From positions 2,276,001-2,340,000 of the forward strand of contig NZ_CP054041.1 of NCBI RefSeq assembly GCF_013282665.1: a DNA stretch of 64,000 nt, in the 5' to 3' direction. Source of the DNA: Listeria monocytogenes. GTDB lineage: Bacteria > Bacillota > Bacilli > Lactobacillales > Listeriaceae. Positions 35,875-43,925 of this stretch are shown piece after piece. Positions within the stretch are counted from its first letter, which is position 1; every line of letters starts with the position of its first letter. A program made the translations under genes and the position numbers. The notes under the pieces are model-generated. The model saw only the letters and a list, made by a program, of their open reading frames with translations, was not told where the DNA came from and ran no database searches.

Positions 35875-36404
35875 CAAGAATTATCGGAGGAAGCAAAGTA
35901 AGTAAAGATAATATCCGTATCGATGCATATGGTACTTTGGATGAACTTAACTCACTGATTGGCTACACGATAACGACGCTTGGGGCTGAGCCAGAAATCC
36001 AAGCCGAACTAGAACAAATTCAACAGCAATTATTTGATGCAGGAGGGGATCTTGCAACAGAGGAAGGCAAACGTGCGTATAAACTAACAAGTGAACCAGT
36101 GGCATGGCTAGAAGACCGAATTGACATTTATGCCGATGAACCACCAGAAATCGAAAAATTTATCTTGCCAGGCGGAACGCAAGCAGCCTCATTACTGCAT
36201 ATGGCAAGAACCGTAACAAGAAGAGCTGAACGAGAAATCGTCGGTATGTTAAAAATTGCTTCAAGTAACGAAGAAGTGTTAAAATACGTCAACCGTTTAT
36301 CGGATTACTTTTTTGCTGTTGCCAGAGTCGTCAATTATCGCGCAGGTGAAACAGATATTTTCTATAAAAATTCCGAACTCGTTTTCCGCAATAAAAAGAA
36401 ATAA
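35838..36404 (+). CDS. PduO-type cob(I)alamin adenosyltransferase
   Basis: A 188-residue PduO/MMAB-type enzyme: RIYTKTGDKGMTRIIGG binds ATP at the N terminus, then YGTLDELNSLIGY, and a C-terminal ARTVTRRAEREIV with VNRLSDYFFAVAR. It forms adenosylcobalamin or adenosylated intermediates during de novo synthesis. EutT at 14274 is a second, unrelated adenosyltransferase in the window. It is the last gene of the cbi operon. Confidence 0.93.
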   Translation: MRIYTKTGDKGMTRIIGGSKVSKDNIRIDAYGTLDELNSLIGYTITTLGAEPEIQAELEQIQQQLFDAGGDLATEEGKRAYKLTSEPVAWLEDRIDIYADEPPEIEKFILPGGTQAASLLHMARTVTRRAEREIVGMLKIASSNEEVLKYVNRLSDYFFAVARVVNYRAGETDIFYKNSELVFRNKKK

Positions 36405-36408
36405 TAAA

Positions 36409-36448
36409 AAACCTCTCCAGACATTACAGCCGGAGAGGTTTTCCTTTT
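36409..36448. terminator. Bidirectional terminator ending the cbi operon
   Basis: AAACCTCTCC (36409-36418) pairs with GGAGAGGTTT (36432-36441), with A and T tracts on both sides. The next gene converges on it. Confidence 0.92.
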
Positions 36449-36449
36449 T

Positions 36450-36917
36450 TTAAAAATGTTGAATTAAAAATACACCAACGAGCATTAACAAAACACCAAT
36501 CATTCGGTAGCGGTTAATTGGATGGGGAATAACCCCGAAAAAGCCAAAATGATCAATAATAAGTGCAATAATCATTTGCCCACAAAGCGCTAAAACAACC
36601 GTCATTGCTGAACCGAGTAAAGGTAAAAGTAAAATATTAGAAGTTACGAAGAGTACCCCAAGCGCCCCGCCAGTGAAAACCCACCAAGGAATTCGACCGA
36701 CACCTTTTAGTTGGAAAGTCAAACGGCGCTCGACGATTAAACAAACCAGTGTAAGCAAAGTCGTTCCAACTAAAAAGGAAATAAATGATGCCACAAAAGG
36801 AGATCCGACAGTTAGCCGAAGTTGGCTATTAATCGACGTTTGAATCGGGGAAAGTAGTCCAGAAACAAGTCCCATTGCCATAAATAGTAATAATGATTTG
36901 GATGATCTTTTTGTCAT
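36450..36917 (-). CDS. YdcZ/DUF606-family membrane protein (DMT superfamily), second of pair
   Basis: A 155-residue protein with four to five hydrophobic segments. It has the family start GLVSGLLSPIQTSINSQLR and LGVLFVTSNILLLPLLGSAMTVVLALCGQM. It is a paralogue of the gene at 36932, sharing the pattern of PIQT-IN and LLLP-LGSA motifs. Such small half-size DMT proteins often work as pairs. Substrate unknown. Start follows AAGGAGGAGA. Confidence 0.85.
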   Translation of the reverse strand: MTKRSSKSLLLFMAMGLVSGLLSPIQTSINSQLRLTVGSPFVASFISFLVGTTLLTLVCLIVERRLTFQLKGVGRIPWWVFTGGALGVLFVTSNILLLPLLGSAMTVVLALCGQMIIALIIDHFGFFGVIPHPINRYRMIGVLLMLVGVFLIQHF

Positions 36918-36931
36918 GATTTCTCCTCCTT

Positions 36932-37381
36932 TTAAAAGCGTTGCATCAAGTAAATGCCGCCGAACATTAAGATAACGCCAAGAAGACGTTCAATATTAAT
37001 CTCATGCATTGGTACTTGAAATAAACCAAAATTATCAATAATAATCGCCATAATCATTTGTCCACAAACCGTAATCATCACAAGTAGTGCTGAGCCAAGG
37101 CGAGGTAAAAGTAAAATATTGGCCGTTAAGAAAATGACGCCTAATGTTCCACCACCAACCCAAATATACCAAGGATTTGAGGCAATCATTTCTGAAGATA
37201 TTGGCCATGATTTTTGTGTAAATAAGCAAACGATAAGTAAAACAGTTGTCCCTACCATAAAAGAAACCCACGAAGCTAAAAATGGGGATTTCGTATATGT
37301 ACTAAGTCGTGTATTGATGGCGGTTTGAACTGGTAATACCATCCCAGCTAACAAACCTGATACAATAAATAATATAATCAA
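36932..37381 (-). CDS. YdcZ/DUF606-family membrane protein (DMT superfamily), first of pair
   Basis: The 149-residue protein has five hydrophobic segments with SGLLAGMVLPVQTAINTRL and LGVIFLTANILLLPRLGSALLVMITVCGQM. The TTG start is supported by GGGAGG about 7 bases before it. It leads a two-gene unit with its paralogue, 14 bases apart. Likely a heteromeric transporter; the substrate cannot be told from sequence. Confidence 0.85.
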   Translation of the reverse strand: MIILFIVSGLLAGMVLPVQTAINTRLSTYTKSPFLASWVSFMVGTTVLLIVCLFTQKSWPISSEMIASNPWYIWVGGGTLGVIFLTANILLLPRLGSALLVMITVCGQMIMAIIIDNFGLFQVPMHEINIERLLGVILMFGGIYLMQRF

Positions 37382-37469
37382 AAATTTCCCTCCCTTTTAT
37401 CACAATGAGATAATTATAAAATAAAAACAGGGTAAAAAGATAGTATTTAATTTAAAGCGAGGTTTTTTT

Positions 37470-38000
37470 ATGAAAATTCGTATTATCGGATCCGTCGGAA
37501 GTGGCAAAACCACGTTAGCTAAAAAGCTTTCCGAGTGGCAACAAATCGATTATTTTGAAACAAATCGCATTGTTTGGAAACGAGAAGAAACAGAGGTAAG
37601 GCGAACCGACATCGAAAAAACAGCAGTATTAAATAAGATTCTACACCAAGAAAACTGGATTATTGAGGGGGTTCATTTGGAAGCATGGGTGAATGAAAGC
37701 ATTAACCAAGCGGACGTGATTATTTTTCTCGATTTACCTAAAAAACAAATTCGCTACCAACTTATTAAGCGCCAAATTAAACAATTACTACGATTAGAAG
37801 CAGCACATTACCCAATTCGATTCAAAATGTTAAAGAAAATGTTTTATTGGGACGATTTATTTGACCAACGTACAAAACCACTAATTGCTGAGAAAATGGC
37901 TCAAACCGCAACAAAATGGCTAGTCATCACCGAAAAAACAGCATTTCAAGAAATACAAAAAAGGCTATTGCAAATTATATCGAGTCGTGATATATTATGA
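37470..38000 (+). CDS. Small P-loop kinase (adenylate-kinase-like, FlaR/topology-modulation type)
   Basis: The 176-residue protein begins MKIRIIGSVGSGKTTLAKKL, a Walker A motif at residues 7-15. It continues with IIEGVHLEAWV and VIIFLDLPKKQIRYQLIKRQIKQ, the arginine-rich lid of small nucleoside-type kinases. Proteins like this are often annotated as DNA topology modulation protein or AAA ATPase; the substrate is unknown. Its last codons contain the padR promoter and first operator. Confidence 0.8.
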   Translation: MKIRIIGSVGSGKTTLAKKLSEWQQIDYFETNRIVWKREETEVRRTDIEKTAVLNKILHQENWIIEGVHLEAWVNESINQADVIIFLDLPKKQIRYQLIKRQIKQLLRLEAAHYPIRFKMLKKMFYWDDLFDQRTKPLIAEKMAQTATKWLVITEKTAFQEIQKRLLQIISSRDIL

Positions 38001-38026
38001 GTATCAAATACATCGAGGTGCGATAT
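37968..38026 (+). promoter_or_regulatory. padR promoter with two operator-like repeats
   Basis: TTGCAA (37968-37973), 17 bases, TATATT (37991-37996). Two imperfect 17-base palindromes, ATATCGAGTCGTGATAT (37977-37993) and ACATCGAGGTGCGATAT (38010-38026), start 33 bases apart, about three helical turns. The first covers the spacer and -10; the second covers the ribosome site. This is the usual layout of PadR autorepression. Confidence 0.7.
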
Positions 38027-38030
38027 AATT

Positions 38031-38342
38031 ATGAATGAAAGATTACAGAAAGCCTATCTTCCAATGACCGAAACCGCTTTTTACATATTACTTTCGCTCG
38101 TCAAACCAAGACACGGTTATGCGATTATCGAAAACGTCGCAAAGATGACAGCTAATCGAATCAAGCTTGGACCCGGGACTATTTACGGAAGTTTATCCAA
38201 AATGAACAAAGATAATTTAATCCAAATTATTCAAGAAGAGAGTAATCGGAAAATCTATCAAATTACTAAAATTGGCACAGAGATTTTGCAATTAGAAAAA
38301 GCACGCATCGAAGAATTGTATAGAAACTCGAGGGAGGTCTAA
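38031..38342 (+). CDS. PadR-family transcription regulator
   Basis: A 103-residue winged-helix protein with the PadR pattern: MTETAFYILLSLVKPRHGYAIIENV, LGPGTIYGSLSKMNKDNLIQI and the IYQITKIGTEILQLE wing. It probably represses its own operon through the two repeats upstream. It lies 2 bases before a DUF2812 gene, a common pairing in Firmicutes. Confidence 0.9.
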   Translation: MNERLQKAYLPMTETAFYILLSLVKPRHGYAIIENVAKMTANRIKLGPGTIYGSLSKMNKDNLIQIIQEESNRKIYQITKIGTEILQLEKARIEELYRNSREV

Positions 38343-38344
38343 TA

Positions 38345-38896
38345 ATGGAGAAAAAAGTCTTTAAGTTTTTTACAGTGGATAATATGGAAAAAGAAGAAGC
38401 TTATTTAAATGAAATGGCTCAAAATGGTTGGTTCTTTCAAAAATATAAATCTTTTAAATACCATTTCGAACAAGGGGAGCCTGCGAAATACAGCTATGCG
38501 ATTGATTTTAAAGAAAATGAAGGGGACGAAGAAGCCTACAAAACACTTTTCGAAGATGCTGGCTGGGAGATTGTTTTCAGCTATCCAGTCTTAAATGGCA
38601 ATTGGATGTATTTCCGCAAAGCCGTAGCTCCTGGAGATACAGAAGAAGCTATTTTTACGGATGAGACTTCCTTAATTCAACTTTACAAAAATATCCGCAA
38701 ACGTTGGACCATTTTTGGGGCAATCGTAAGTTTGTTTTTATTCGTTGAATTACTAATTGTATTTCAAATGGAAAACAATATTGGGATTACTACTTTCATC
38801 TTCATTATCTTTCTTATTCTCGTTACACTATATGGTAAAATGTTTTTCAATCTGACTCGCAAAATAAATCATTTAGTTACAAGAAAAACTATCTAA
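38345..38896 (+). CDS. DUF2812-family membrane protein
   Basis: This 183-residue protein has a DUF2812 domain (about 1-100: KVFKFFTVDNMEKEEAYLNEMAQNGWFF, YSYAIDFKEN, GWEIVFSYP) and two membrane segments (about 118-136 and 141-160). Function unknown. It is co-transcribed with the PadR regulator and ends at a strong terminator. Confidence 0.88.
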   Translation: MEKKVFKFFTVDNMEKEEAYLNEMAQNGWFFQKYKSFKYHFEQGEPAKYSYAIDFKENEGDEEAYKTLFEDAGWEIVFSYPVLNGNWMYFRKAVAPGDTEEAIFTDETSLIQLYKNIRKRWTIFGAIVSLFLFVELLIVFQMENNIGITTFIFIIFLILVTLYGKMFFNLTRKINHLVTRKTI

Positions 38897-38904
38897 TATA
38901 AACA

Positions 38905-38941
38905 AAAAAAGATTACGCAAACTAATTCGTAATCTTTTTTT
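38905..38941 (+). terminator. Terminator of the padR operon
   Basis: AAAAAAAGATTACG (38904-38917) pairs with CGTAATCTTTTTTT (38928-38941), giving a strong T tract. Confidence 0.92.
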
Positions 38942-39165
38942 TGATAAATTCACTATTATATATAGAAGAAAAACGCTTTTTTTTCTTAGTAAATGATATT
39001 TTCCATCAATCATTTTATTTTTATATGACTAAATGATGGCAAATGTTACAAAACGAAGAATTATTAATGTCATATGTAGAACCATTGGCTATAAATCAAT
39101 GTTTTTGTTAAATCATTTAAATGTTAAAGATTTCTTAAATTCACTAAAATAGACCCCTAGATGGA
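38942..39165. other. Gene-free AT-rich stretch with repeated heptamers
   Basis: No credible gene. The heptamer AAATGAT occurs at 38991 and 39031 and its complement ATCATTT at 39009 and 39112, giving nested inverted repeats. An exact 11-base direct repeat, TAAATTCACTA, lies at 38945-38955 and 39136-39146. These may be protein-binding sites for the glucosaminidase gene downstream; in such AT-rich DNA some could be chance. Confidence 0.4.
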
Positions 39166-39194
39166 TTGCAATTGTAATGAAAGTAACGTATTCT
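39166..39194 (+). promoter_or_regulatory. Candidate promoter of the membrane-anchored glucosaminidase
   Basis: TTGCAA (39166-39171), 17-base spacer, TATTCT (39189-39194). A ribosome site AGAAAGG follows at 39219-39225. Confidence 0.5.
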
Positions 39195-39236
39195 AGTACC
39201 ATCAAGGGATTCGTATACAGAAAGGCGTGACGACAT

Positions 39237-40106
39237 CTGAAATATAGAAAATTATCCAAAAAGAAAAAACAGAAAAGACTACTCGGTATAGCGGGAATTT
39301 TACTTCTAGTTATTTTAGTAGGTGTCATTGCATCGGTAGTTAGGCAACAATATTTAATTATGACCGCACCAGAACCGGATCCTGCATTCCATTCAAAAGA
39401 ACAAAACTTTTTAAATAAACTTTCTCCTCGTGCACAGGAAATTCAAGCAGAACATGGTATTTTAACCAGTATCACTTTAGCACAAGCCATCCTTGAATCT
39501 GACTGGGGCCAAAGCGGTTTGGCGCAAGAAGGAAATAATTTATTTGGAGTAAAAGGGAAAGCGCCGCAGCCTATGGTAACTATGACAACGAAGGAATTTG
39601 TGGACGGAAAGTTTATTGAAATTAAAGCAAACTTTCGGAAATACAAAGATTGGAATGAATCATTAGACGCACATGCGGAACTATTTTTAAAAGGAACCTC
39701 CTGGAATAAAGATAAGTATAATGGCGTCATCGCTGCAGACGATTATAAAAAAGCAGCACAAGAATTACAATCAGCTGGCTATGCAACAGACCCAGACTAT
39801 GCAGAAAAATTAATCAGCATCATTGAAAGATACGACCTAGAACTATATGATCGTATTAGTGATAAAATCCAATACGATACCAAATCAACAGGCTATGGAA
39901 AAGTGAAAAAAGACGTTTCTGGTGCGATTTGGACTAAACCATACGGACTAGCTGGAGCGTTAAAAGTAGAGGAAATTAACTATTACAAACGCGAAAATTT
40001 AAAGATATTACGAGAAGCAAAAACAGATAGCGGCGTTTGGTACCAAATTTCTGTAGAGAATGATCCTATAGGTTGGGTAAAACAAGAATTAATTGATAAA
40101 AAATAA
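39237..40106 (+). CDS. Membrane-anchored GH73 glucosaminidase with GW module
   Basis: The conserved part starts with HSKEQNFLNKLSPRAQEIQAEHG and ITLAQAILESDWGQSGLAQ (catalytic glutamate region), a GH73 N-acetylglucosaminidase domain. A GW/SH3-like module with DPIGWVKQEL ends the protein. Upstream of ATG 39360 the same frame encodes a lysine/arginine-rich stretch and a membrane helix (GIAGILLLVILVGVIASVV), which is clearly coding. It opens after a TGA at 39228, leaving CTG 39237 as the only near-cognate start with a ribosome site (AAAGG, 11 bases before). From there the protein has 289 residues. A start-codon mutation or small frameshift is the alternative. ATG 39360 has no ribosome site. Confidence 0.75.
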   Translation: MKYRKLSKKKKQKRLLGIAGILLLVILVGVIASVVRQQYLIMTAPEPDPAFHSKEQNFLNKLSPRAQEIQAEHGILTSITLAQAILESDWGQSGLAQEGNNLFGVKGKAPQPMVTMTTKEFVDGKFIEIKANFRKYKDWNESLDAHAELFLKGTSWNKDKYNGVIAADDYKKAAQELQSAGYATDPDYAEKLISIIERYDLELYDRISDKIQYDTKSTGYGKVKKDVSGAIWTKPYGLAGALKVEEINYYKRENLKILREAKTDSGVWYQISVENDPIGWVKQELIDKK

Positions 40107-40115
40107 GAAATAACC

Positions 40116-40188
40116 GAAAAAGAGCAAAAATGACTTGTCTTATTTATAGGCAAAAAGTCCTTTAGATGCTCTTTTTCTTTTTTATTTT
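40116..40188 (+). terminator. Terminator between the two glucosaminidase genes
   Basis: GAAAAAGAGCA (40116-40126) pairs with TGCTCTTTTTC (40167-40177), followed by a T tract. The 40-base loop is long. Confidence 0.75.
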
Positions 40189-40237
40189 CATAATAGCTAA
40201 CTTTCAAAAGAAGCGTCATACTAGGCTTAAAGAAGAC

Positions 40238-40276
40238 TTGTAACATAAGTAATGTAAAAGTAATGTGTATTACAAA
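40238..40276. repeat. Direct and inverted repeat before the second glucosaminidase
   Basis: AAGTAATGT occurs at 40247-40255 and 40258-40266, one helical turn apart. TTGTAACA (40239-40246) and TGTGTATTACAA (40264-40275) form an imperfect inverted repeat around them. This looks like an operator or a promoter region. Confidence 0.45.
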
Positions 40277-40375
40277 GAAGTTTTGTTAGAATGAAGTGGT
40301 TGTTTTAAAGAACACACGTTTCTGGTTTTGATAAGCCAGAAAGATATTTCAAAGAAGGATGTGCAATAAATCATT

Positions 40376-41389
40376 ATGTTACAACTCGCAAAGAAGCATT
40401 TGGTGACAATTGGACTTGGAATTACAATTACATTATTTGCAGTACCAATCCATTCCCAAGCTGCTGGTCTAGAGGACGGCCTGACTTCCAAGCAAGAGAA
40501 GTTTATTAATGAGATTGCGCCGCATGCTCAAAAAGTGCAAAAAGAACATGGTATTTTAGCTAGTATTACGATTTCGCAAGCCATCCTAGAGTCCAATTGG
40601 GGCGAAAGTAAATTAGCAAAAGACGGCAATAACTTATTCGGAATTAAAGGTTCCTATCAAGGAGCTTCTATTAAATTACCGACCAAAGAACATAATGGCG
40701 TTGTTTGGGTTGGAACAGATGCTGTTTTCCGTGCGTATCCTGGGTGGTATGAATCAATGAATGACCACGCACTTTTATTTGTCAATGGTCCGTCATGGAA
40801 CCCTCATTTATACGGAGGACTAATCAAAGAATATGACTATGAAAAAGCAGCAATTGCACTTGGCAAAACAGGCTATTCATCTGATCCAGAGTATGCAGCA
40901 AAATTAATCGAACTCATCAAAAAAGCAAATTTAAATAAATATGATACCGTTTATAGTGAACGCGTATCAGACAAAGCAATTAAGGCTGCAGGGGAAGTAG
41001 CTGTCAAAGATAATTGCTATGTTTGGTCTGCTCCAGGTGGCACCAAAGGGGCGAAACCCATCTTAAGCACTAGCAAATATTTTGGCCGTCAAGTTTCTAT
41101 TAATCAAGAAGTTAAAGTAACAGATTCCAATATTTCTTGGTATCATATCCATCAAAATGGTGAATCCATCGGTTGGATTGAAAGTACATCGATTGAAGAC
41201 TTTTACCAATTAGAAGATTACGCACCAACAGTAGATGCATTACTAAAAACAGATGATAACAATCGTTTAGTAATCAATATGGATATCGACACATCGGAGT
41301 TACACAAAACAAAACTCGCAAAGGCTGATACAAAAGAAAAAACAGCTTTTAATTTACCTTTGCTTAATGTCCAATCCGTTGTATGGTAA
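40376..41389 (+). CDS. Secreted GH73 glucosaminidase with GW module
   Basis: A 337-residue autolysin-type protein. The signal peptide (about 1-29) ends HSQAAG. The GH73 domain (about 35-190) has HAQKVQKEHGILASITISQAILESNWGESKLAKDG and the FRAYPGWYESMNDHALLF stretch. A GW module (about 205-275) ends ESIGWIESTS, expected to bind teichoic acid or lipoteichoic acid. A 60-residue tail follows. It is paralogous to the gene before it, but secreted rather than anchored. An AAGGA site is 16 bases before the ATG, which is long. Confidence 0.88.
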   Translation: MLQLAKKHLVTIGLGITITLFAVPIHSQAAGLEDGLTSKQEKFINEIAPHAQKVQKEHGILASITISQAILESNWGESKLAKDGNNLFGIKGSYQGASIKLPTKEHNGVVWVGTDAVFRAYPGWYESMNDHALLFVNGPSWNPHLYGGLIKEYDYEKAAIALGKTGYSSDPEYAAKLIELIKKANLNKYDTVYSERVSDKAIKAAGEVAVKDNCYVWSAPGGTKGAKPILSTSKYFGRQVSINQEVKVTDSNISWYHIHQNGESIGWIESTSIEDFYQLEDYAPTVDALLKTDDNNRLVINMDIDTSELHKTKLAKADTKEKTAFNLPLLNVQSVVW

Positions 41390-41397
41390 TAATCTTT

Positions 41398-41440
41398 GCA
41401 AAAAAAGCTGAATAGATTACTCGGCTTTTTTTGCGTTTTC
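41398..41440 (+). terminator. Terminator after the secreted glucosaminidase
   Basis: GCAAAAAAAGCTGA (41398-41411) pairs with TCGGCTTTTTTTGC (41421-41434), including one G-T pair. Confidence 0.88.
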
Positions 41441-41461
41441 AAAGGATTTTTAGAAAGAAAC

Positions 41462-41470
41462 TGTTATAAT
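41462..41470 (+). promoter_or_regulatory. Extended -10 promoter of the M42 peptidase
   Basis: TGT-TATAAT, a perfect extended -10 element. No strong -35 is seen. It lies 31 bases before the ATG. Confidence 0.65.
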
Positions 41471-41501
41471 GAAAAAGGAGTTTATAAGGAGGCTTATTTA
41501 A

Positions 41502-42581
41502 ATGGATGAACAATTAAAGATGTTAAAAGCATTAACAGATGCAAACGGTATTCCTGGTAACGAGCGTGCAGTGAGAAACGTGTTCCGCGAATACATCGAA
41601 CCGCTAGCGGATAGTTTTGAAACAGATGGCTTAGGAAGTGCTGTTGCAAAAAAAGTCGGAGTAGAAGATGGACCTAAAATCATGATTGCTGGCCATTTAG
41701 ATGAAGTTGGATTTATGGTAACGCAAATTGACGATAAAGGTTTTATTAAATTTCAAACAGTGGGTGGCTGGGTTTCCCAAGTAATGCTCGCACAAAAAGT
41801 AACTATTGTGACGCGTTCTGGCGAAGAAATCACAGGCGTTATTGGTTCTAAACCACCACATGTGATGACAGCAGCTGAACGTCAAAAATCATTTGATATT
41901 AAAGATATGTTCATTGATGTCGGTGCAGTGGATAAAGCAGAGGTGGAGAGTTACGGAATCCGCCCTGGCGACATGATTGTACCTGCATTTGATTTTACCG
42001 TAATGAAAAACGAAAAATTCTTACTTGCAAAAGCATGGGATAATCGTATTGGTCTTGCAATTGCGATTGAAGTACTTAAAAATTTACAAAAAGAACAACA
42101 TCCAAATATTGTTTACGGTGTGGGAACTGTTCAAGAAGAAGTTGGATTACGCGGTGCCAAAACAGCCGCACACTTCGTTCAACCAGATATTGGTTTTGCC
42201 GTTGATGTTGGTATTGCAGGAGATACACCTGGTGTTACTGACAAAGAAGCAATGAGCAAAATGGGCGAAGGTCCACAAATCGTCATTTACGATGCATCTA
42301 TGGTAGCACATGCCGGACTGCGTGATTTTGTCACAGATGTAGCGGATGAACTATCTATCCCTTACCAATTTGAAGCAATCCCTATGGGCGGAACAGACTC
42401 TGGCTCCATCCACTTAACTGGAAACGGAATCCCGTCCCTATCCATTACAATTGCAACACGCTACATTCATTCTCATTCCTCGATGCTACATCGAGATGAT
42501 TTTGAAAATGCAGTAAAATTAATTACTGAAGTAGTCAAACGTTTAGATAAAGAAAAAGTAACAGAAATTCGCTTAGGTTGA
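41502..42581 (+). CDS. M42-family glutamyl aminopeptidase
   Basis: The 359-residue protein has the metal and catalytic pattern of M42 peptidases: [11 protein letters not shown] (about 66-76), [29 protein letters not shown] with the catalytic and ligand glutamates, [12 protein letters not shown] and C-terminal [16 protein letters not shown]. Such enzymes form large cytosolic dodecamers that trim short peptides; similar proteins have been misannotated as endoglucanases. Start follows AAGGAGG. A methyltransferase gene follows after 25 bases. Confidence 0.93.
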   Translation: MDEQLKMLKALTDANGIPGNERAVRNVFREYIEPLADSFETDGLGSAVAKKVGVEDGPKIMIAGHLDEVGFMVTQIDDKGFIKFQTVGGWVSQVMLAQKVTIVTRSGEEITGVIGSKPPHVMTAAERQKSFDIKDMFIDVGAVDKAEVESYGIRPGDMIVPAFDFTVMKNEKFLLAKAWDNRIGLAIAIEVLKNLQKEQHPNIVYGVGTVQEEVGLRGAKTAAHFVQPDIGFAVDVGIAGDTPGVTDKEAMSKMGEGPQIVIYDASMVAHAGLRDFVTDVADELSIPYQFEAIPMGGTDSGSIHLTGNGIPSLSITIATRYIHSHSSMLHRDDFENAVKLITEVVKRLDKEKVTEIRLG

Positions 42582-42606
42582 GTTTCGAGAAAAGAGGACA
42601 ACTTTT

Positions 42607-43365
42607 ATGGAACAGATTCAATCAGTAAAAAACGACCGTGTCAAAACATGGAAAAAACTACAAACGAGAAAAGGCCGCGATAAAACCGGAACTTATTTGG
42701 TGGAAGGCTTCCATTTAGTGGAAGAAGCATTACGTCAAGATGGTTTGGTACTGGAGCTGCTTGTTTCAAGTGGTGTTTCTGTTCCGGAAGAGTGGTTAAA
42801 AGGCGATTACGATGTATTTGAAATTAGTACAGAAATCAGCCACTTAATTAGCGAAACAATGACAGAGCAAGGCGTTTTTGCAGTAGTCGCAACATCTGAA
42901 CCGGATATGATGCTTTTATATGGGAAAAAATTATTGCTGGTAGATGCAGTCCAAGATCCAGGCAATGTAGGCACATTAATTCGTACTGCTGATGCGGCTG
43001 GATATGATTGTGTTGTACTCGGCAAGGGAAGTGCAGATCTTTATAATCCTAAAGTAATTCGTAGTACACAAGGCAGTCACTTTCATATTCCTGTTATTCA
43101 AGCAGATTTATTTGAATGGATTGCGAATTTAGAAGAAGAGGGCGTTCCTGTTATTGGTGCAGTTCTTGATGACCAAGCGAAATCATTAAACGACATGACA
43201 AAACGGGACACGTTAGCGTTGATGGTCGGAAATGAAGGTAATGGTATTTCTCCTGAATTACAAGATCGTCTTTCTGAAAAAGTATATATTCCAATTTATG
43301 GCGACAGTGAATCATTGAATGTCGCAGTTGCCGCTGGAATTCTACTGTACGGTTTAAGAAAATAA
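42607..43365 (+). CDS. TrmH/SpoU-family RNA methyltransferase
   Basis: The 252-residue protein has an N-terminal substrate-binding domain (QSVKNDRVKTWKKLQTRKGRDKTGTYLVEG) and the knotted SPOUT domain with motifs NVGTLIRTADAAGYD, LMVGNEGNGIS and SLNVAVAAGILLYGL. It probably methylates a ribose in 23S rRNA, as YsgA-type proteins do. The target nucleotide cannot be told. It may share the promoter of the M42 peptidase. Confidence 0.92.
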   Translation: MEQIQSVKNDRVKTWKKLQTRKGRDKTGTYLVEGFHLVEEALRQDGLVLELLVSSGVSVPEEWLKGDYDVFEISTEISHLISETMTEQGVFAVVATSEPDMMLLYGKKLLLVDAVQDPGNVGTLIRTADAAGYDCVVLGKGSADLYNPKVIRSTQGSHFHIPVIQADLFEWIANLEEEGVPVIGAVLDDQAKSLNDMTKRDTLALMVGNEGNGISPELQDRLSEKVYIPIYGDSESLNVAVAAGILLYGLRK

Positions 43366-43367
43366 AG

Positions 43368-43412
43368 AAAAAGTGGTGGCTAAGTCAACGTAACTTAGTC
43401 ACCACTTTTTTA
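43368..43412. terminator. Bidirectional terminator
   Basis: An 18-bp stem pairs AAAAAGTGGTGGCTAAGT (43368-43385) with ACTTAGTCACCACTTTTT (43393-43410), with A/T tracts on both sides, between converging genes. Confidence 0.95.
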
Positions 43413-43769
43413 GATTTCTTCTTGTTCTTCAATAGCTACTTCTCGAATAGCAACGCGTTTTAGATCAGCTACCACACTATGCATATAATCCAATGCTGCA
43501 CCCCAGTCAATTCCTGTGAAGAAGCCATTTGAACTGCCGGTAGAGATTATCGTTACTTCTGTTTCTCCGTGAAAATTATTAATCGTAACAAAAAGTGCTG
43601 CACGATTAGAAGAGCGGAAATAAAACTTTTCGCAAGCAAGTGTTGCAAGTTCTCCAAAATCAAAAGTTCTAACCTCAGAAAACACGATATTCGATCCCAC
43701 TTGGCCAGCTTTAATAATTTCAAAAGTTTCTTTAACGTCCGTTTTAACAATATAGCGAATAGATGGCAT
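43410..43769 (-). CDS. Small conserved protein of unknown function (DUF6054-like)
   Basis: A 119-residue soluble protein with GSNIVFSEVRTFDFG, FRSSNRAALFVTINNFHGETEVTIISTGSSNG and an acidic end. It resembles the DUF6054 group of Firmicutes; this match is from memory and is tentative. The start is well supported by AAGGAGGT. It is monocistronic, divergent from the HxlR regulator. Function unknown. Confidence 0.75.
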   Translation of the reverse strand: MPSIRYIVKTDVKETFEIIKAGQVGSNIVFSEVRTFDFGELATLACEKFYFRSSNRAALFVTINNFHGETEVTIISTGSSNGFFTGIDWGAALDYMHSVVADLKRVAIREVAIEEQEEI

Positions 43770-43877
43770 AGCAGTACCTCCTTCTAAAAAACTATCTTAT
43801 ATGTAGTGTAAGTCAGAAGAAGAAGTTGGTCAATCGGGATGTAACTTACTAAATATAAGCAACATAATATTTATTAG

Positions 43878-43906
43878 TTACCTTCTGATGATAGATATGG
43901 TACAAT
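43878..43906 (+). promoter_or_regulatory. Promoter of the HxlR-type regulator
   Basis: TTACCT (43878-43883), 17 bases, then TGG-TACAAT (43898-43906), an extended -10. Confidence 0.55.
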
Positions 43907-43925
43907 AACGTTAGAGGTGAGAATT

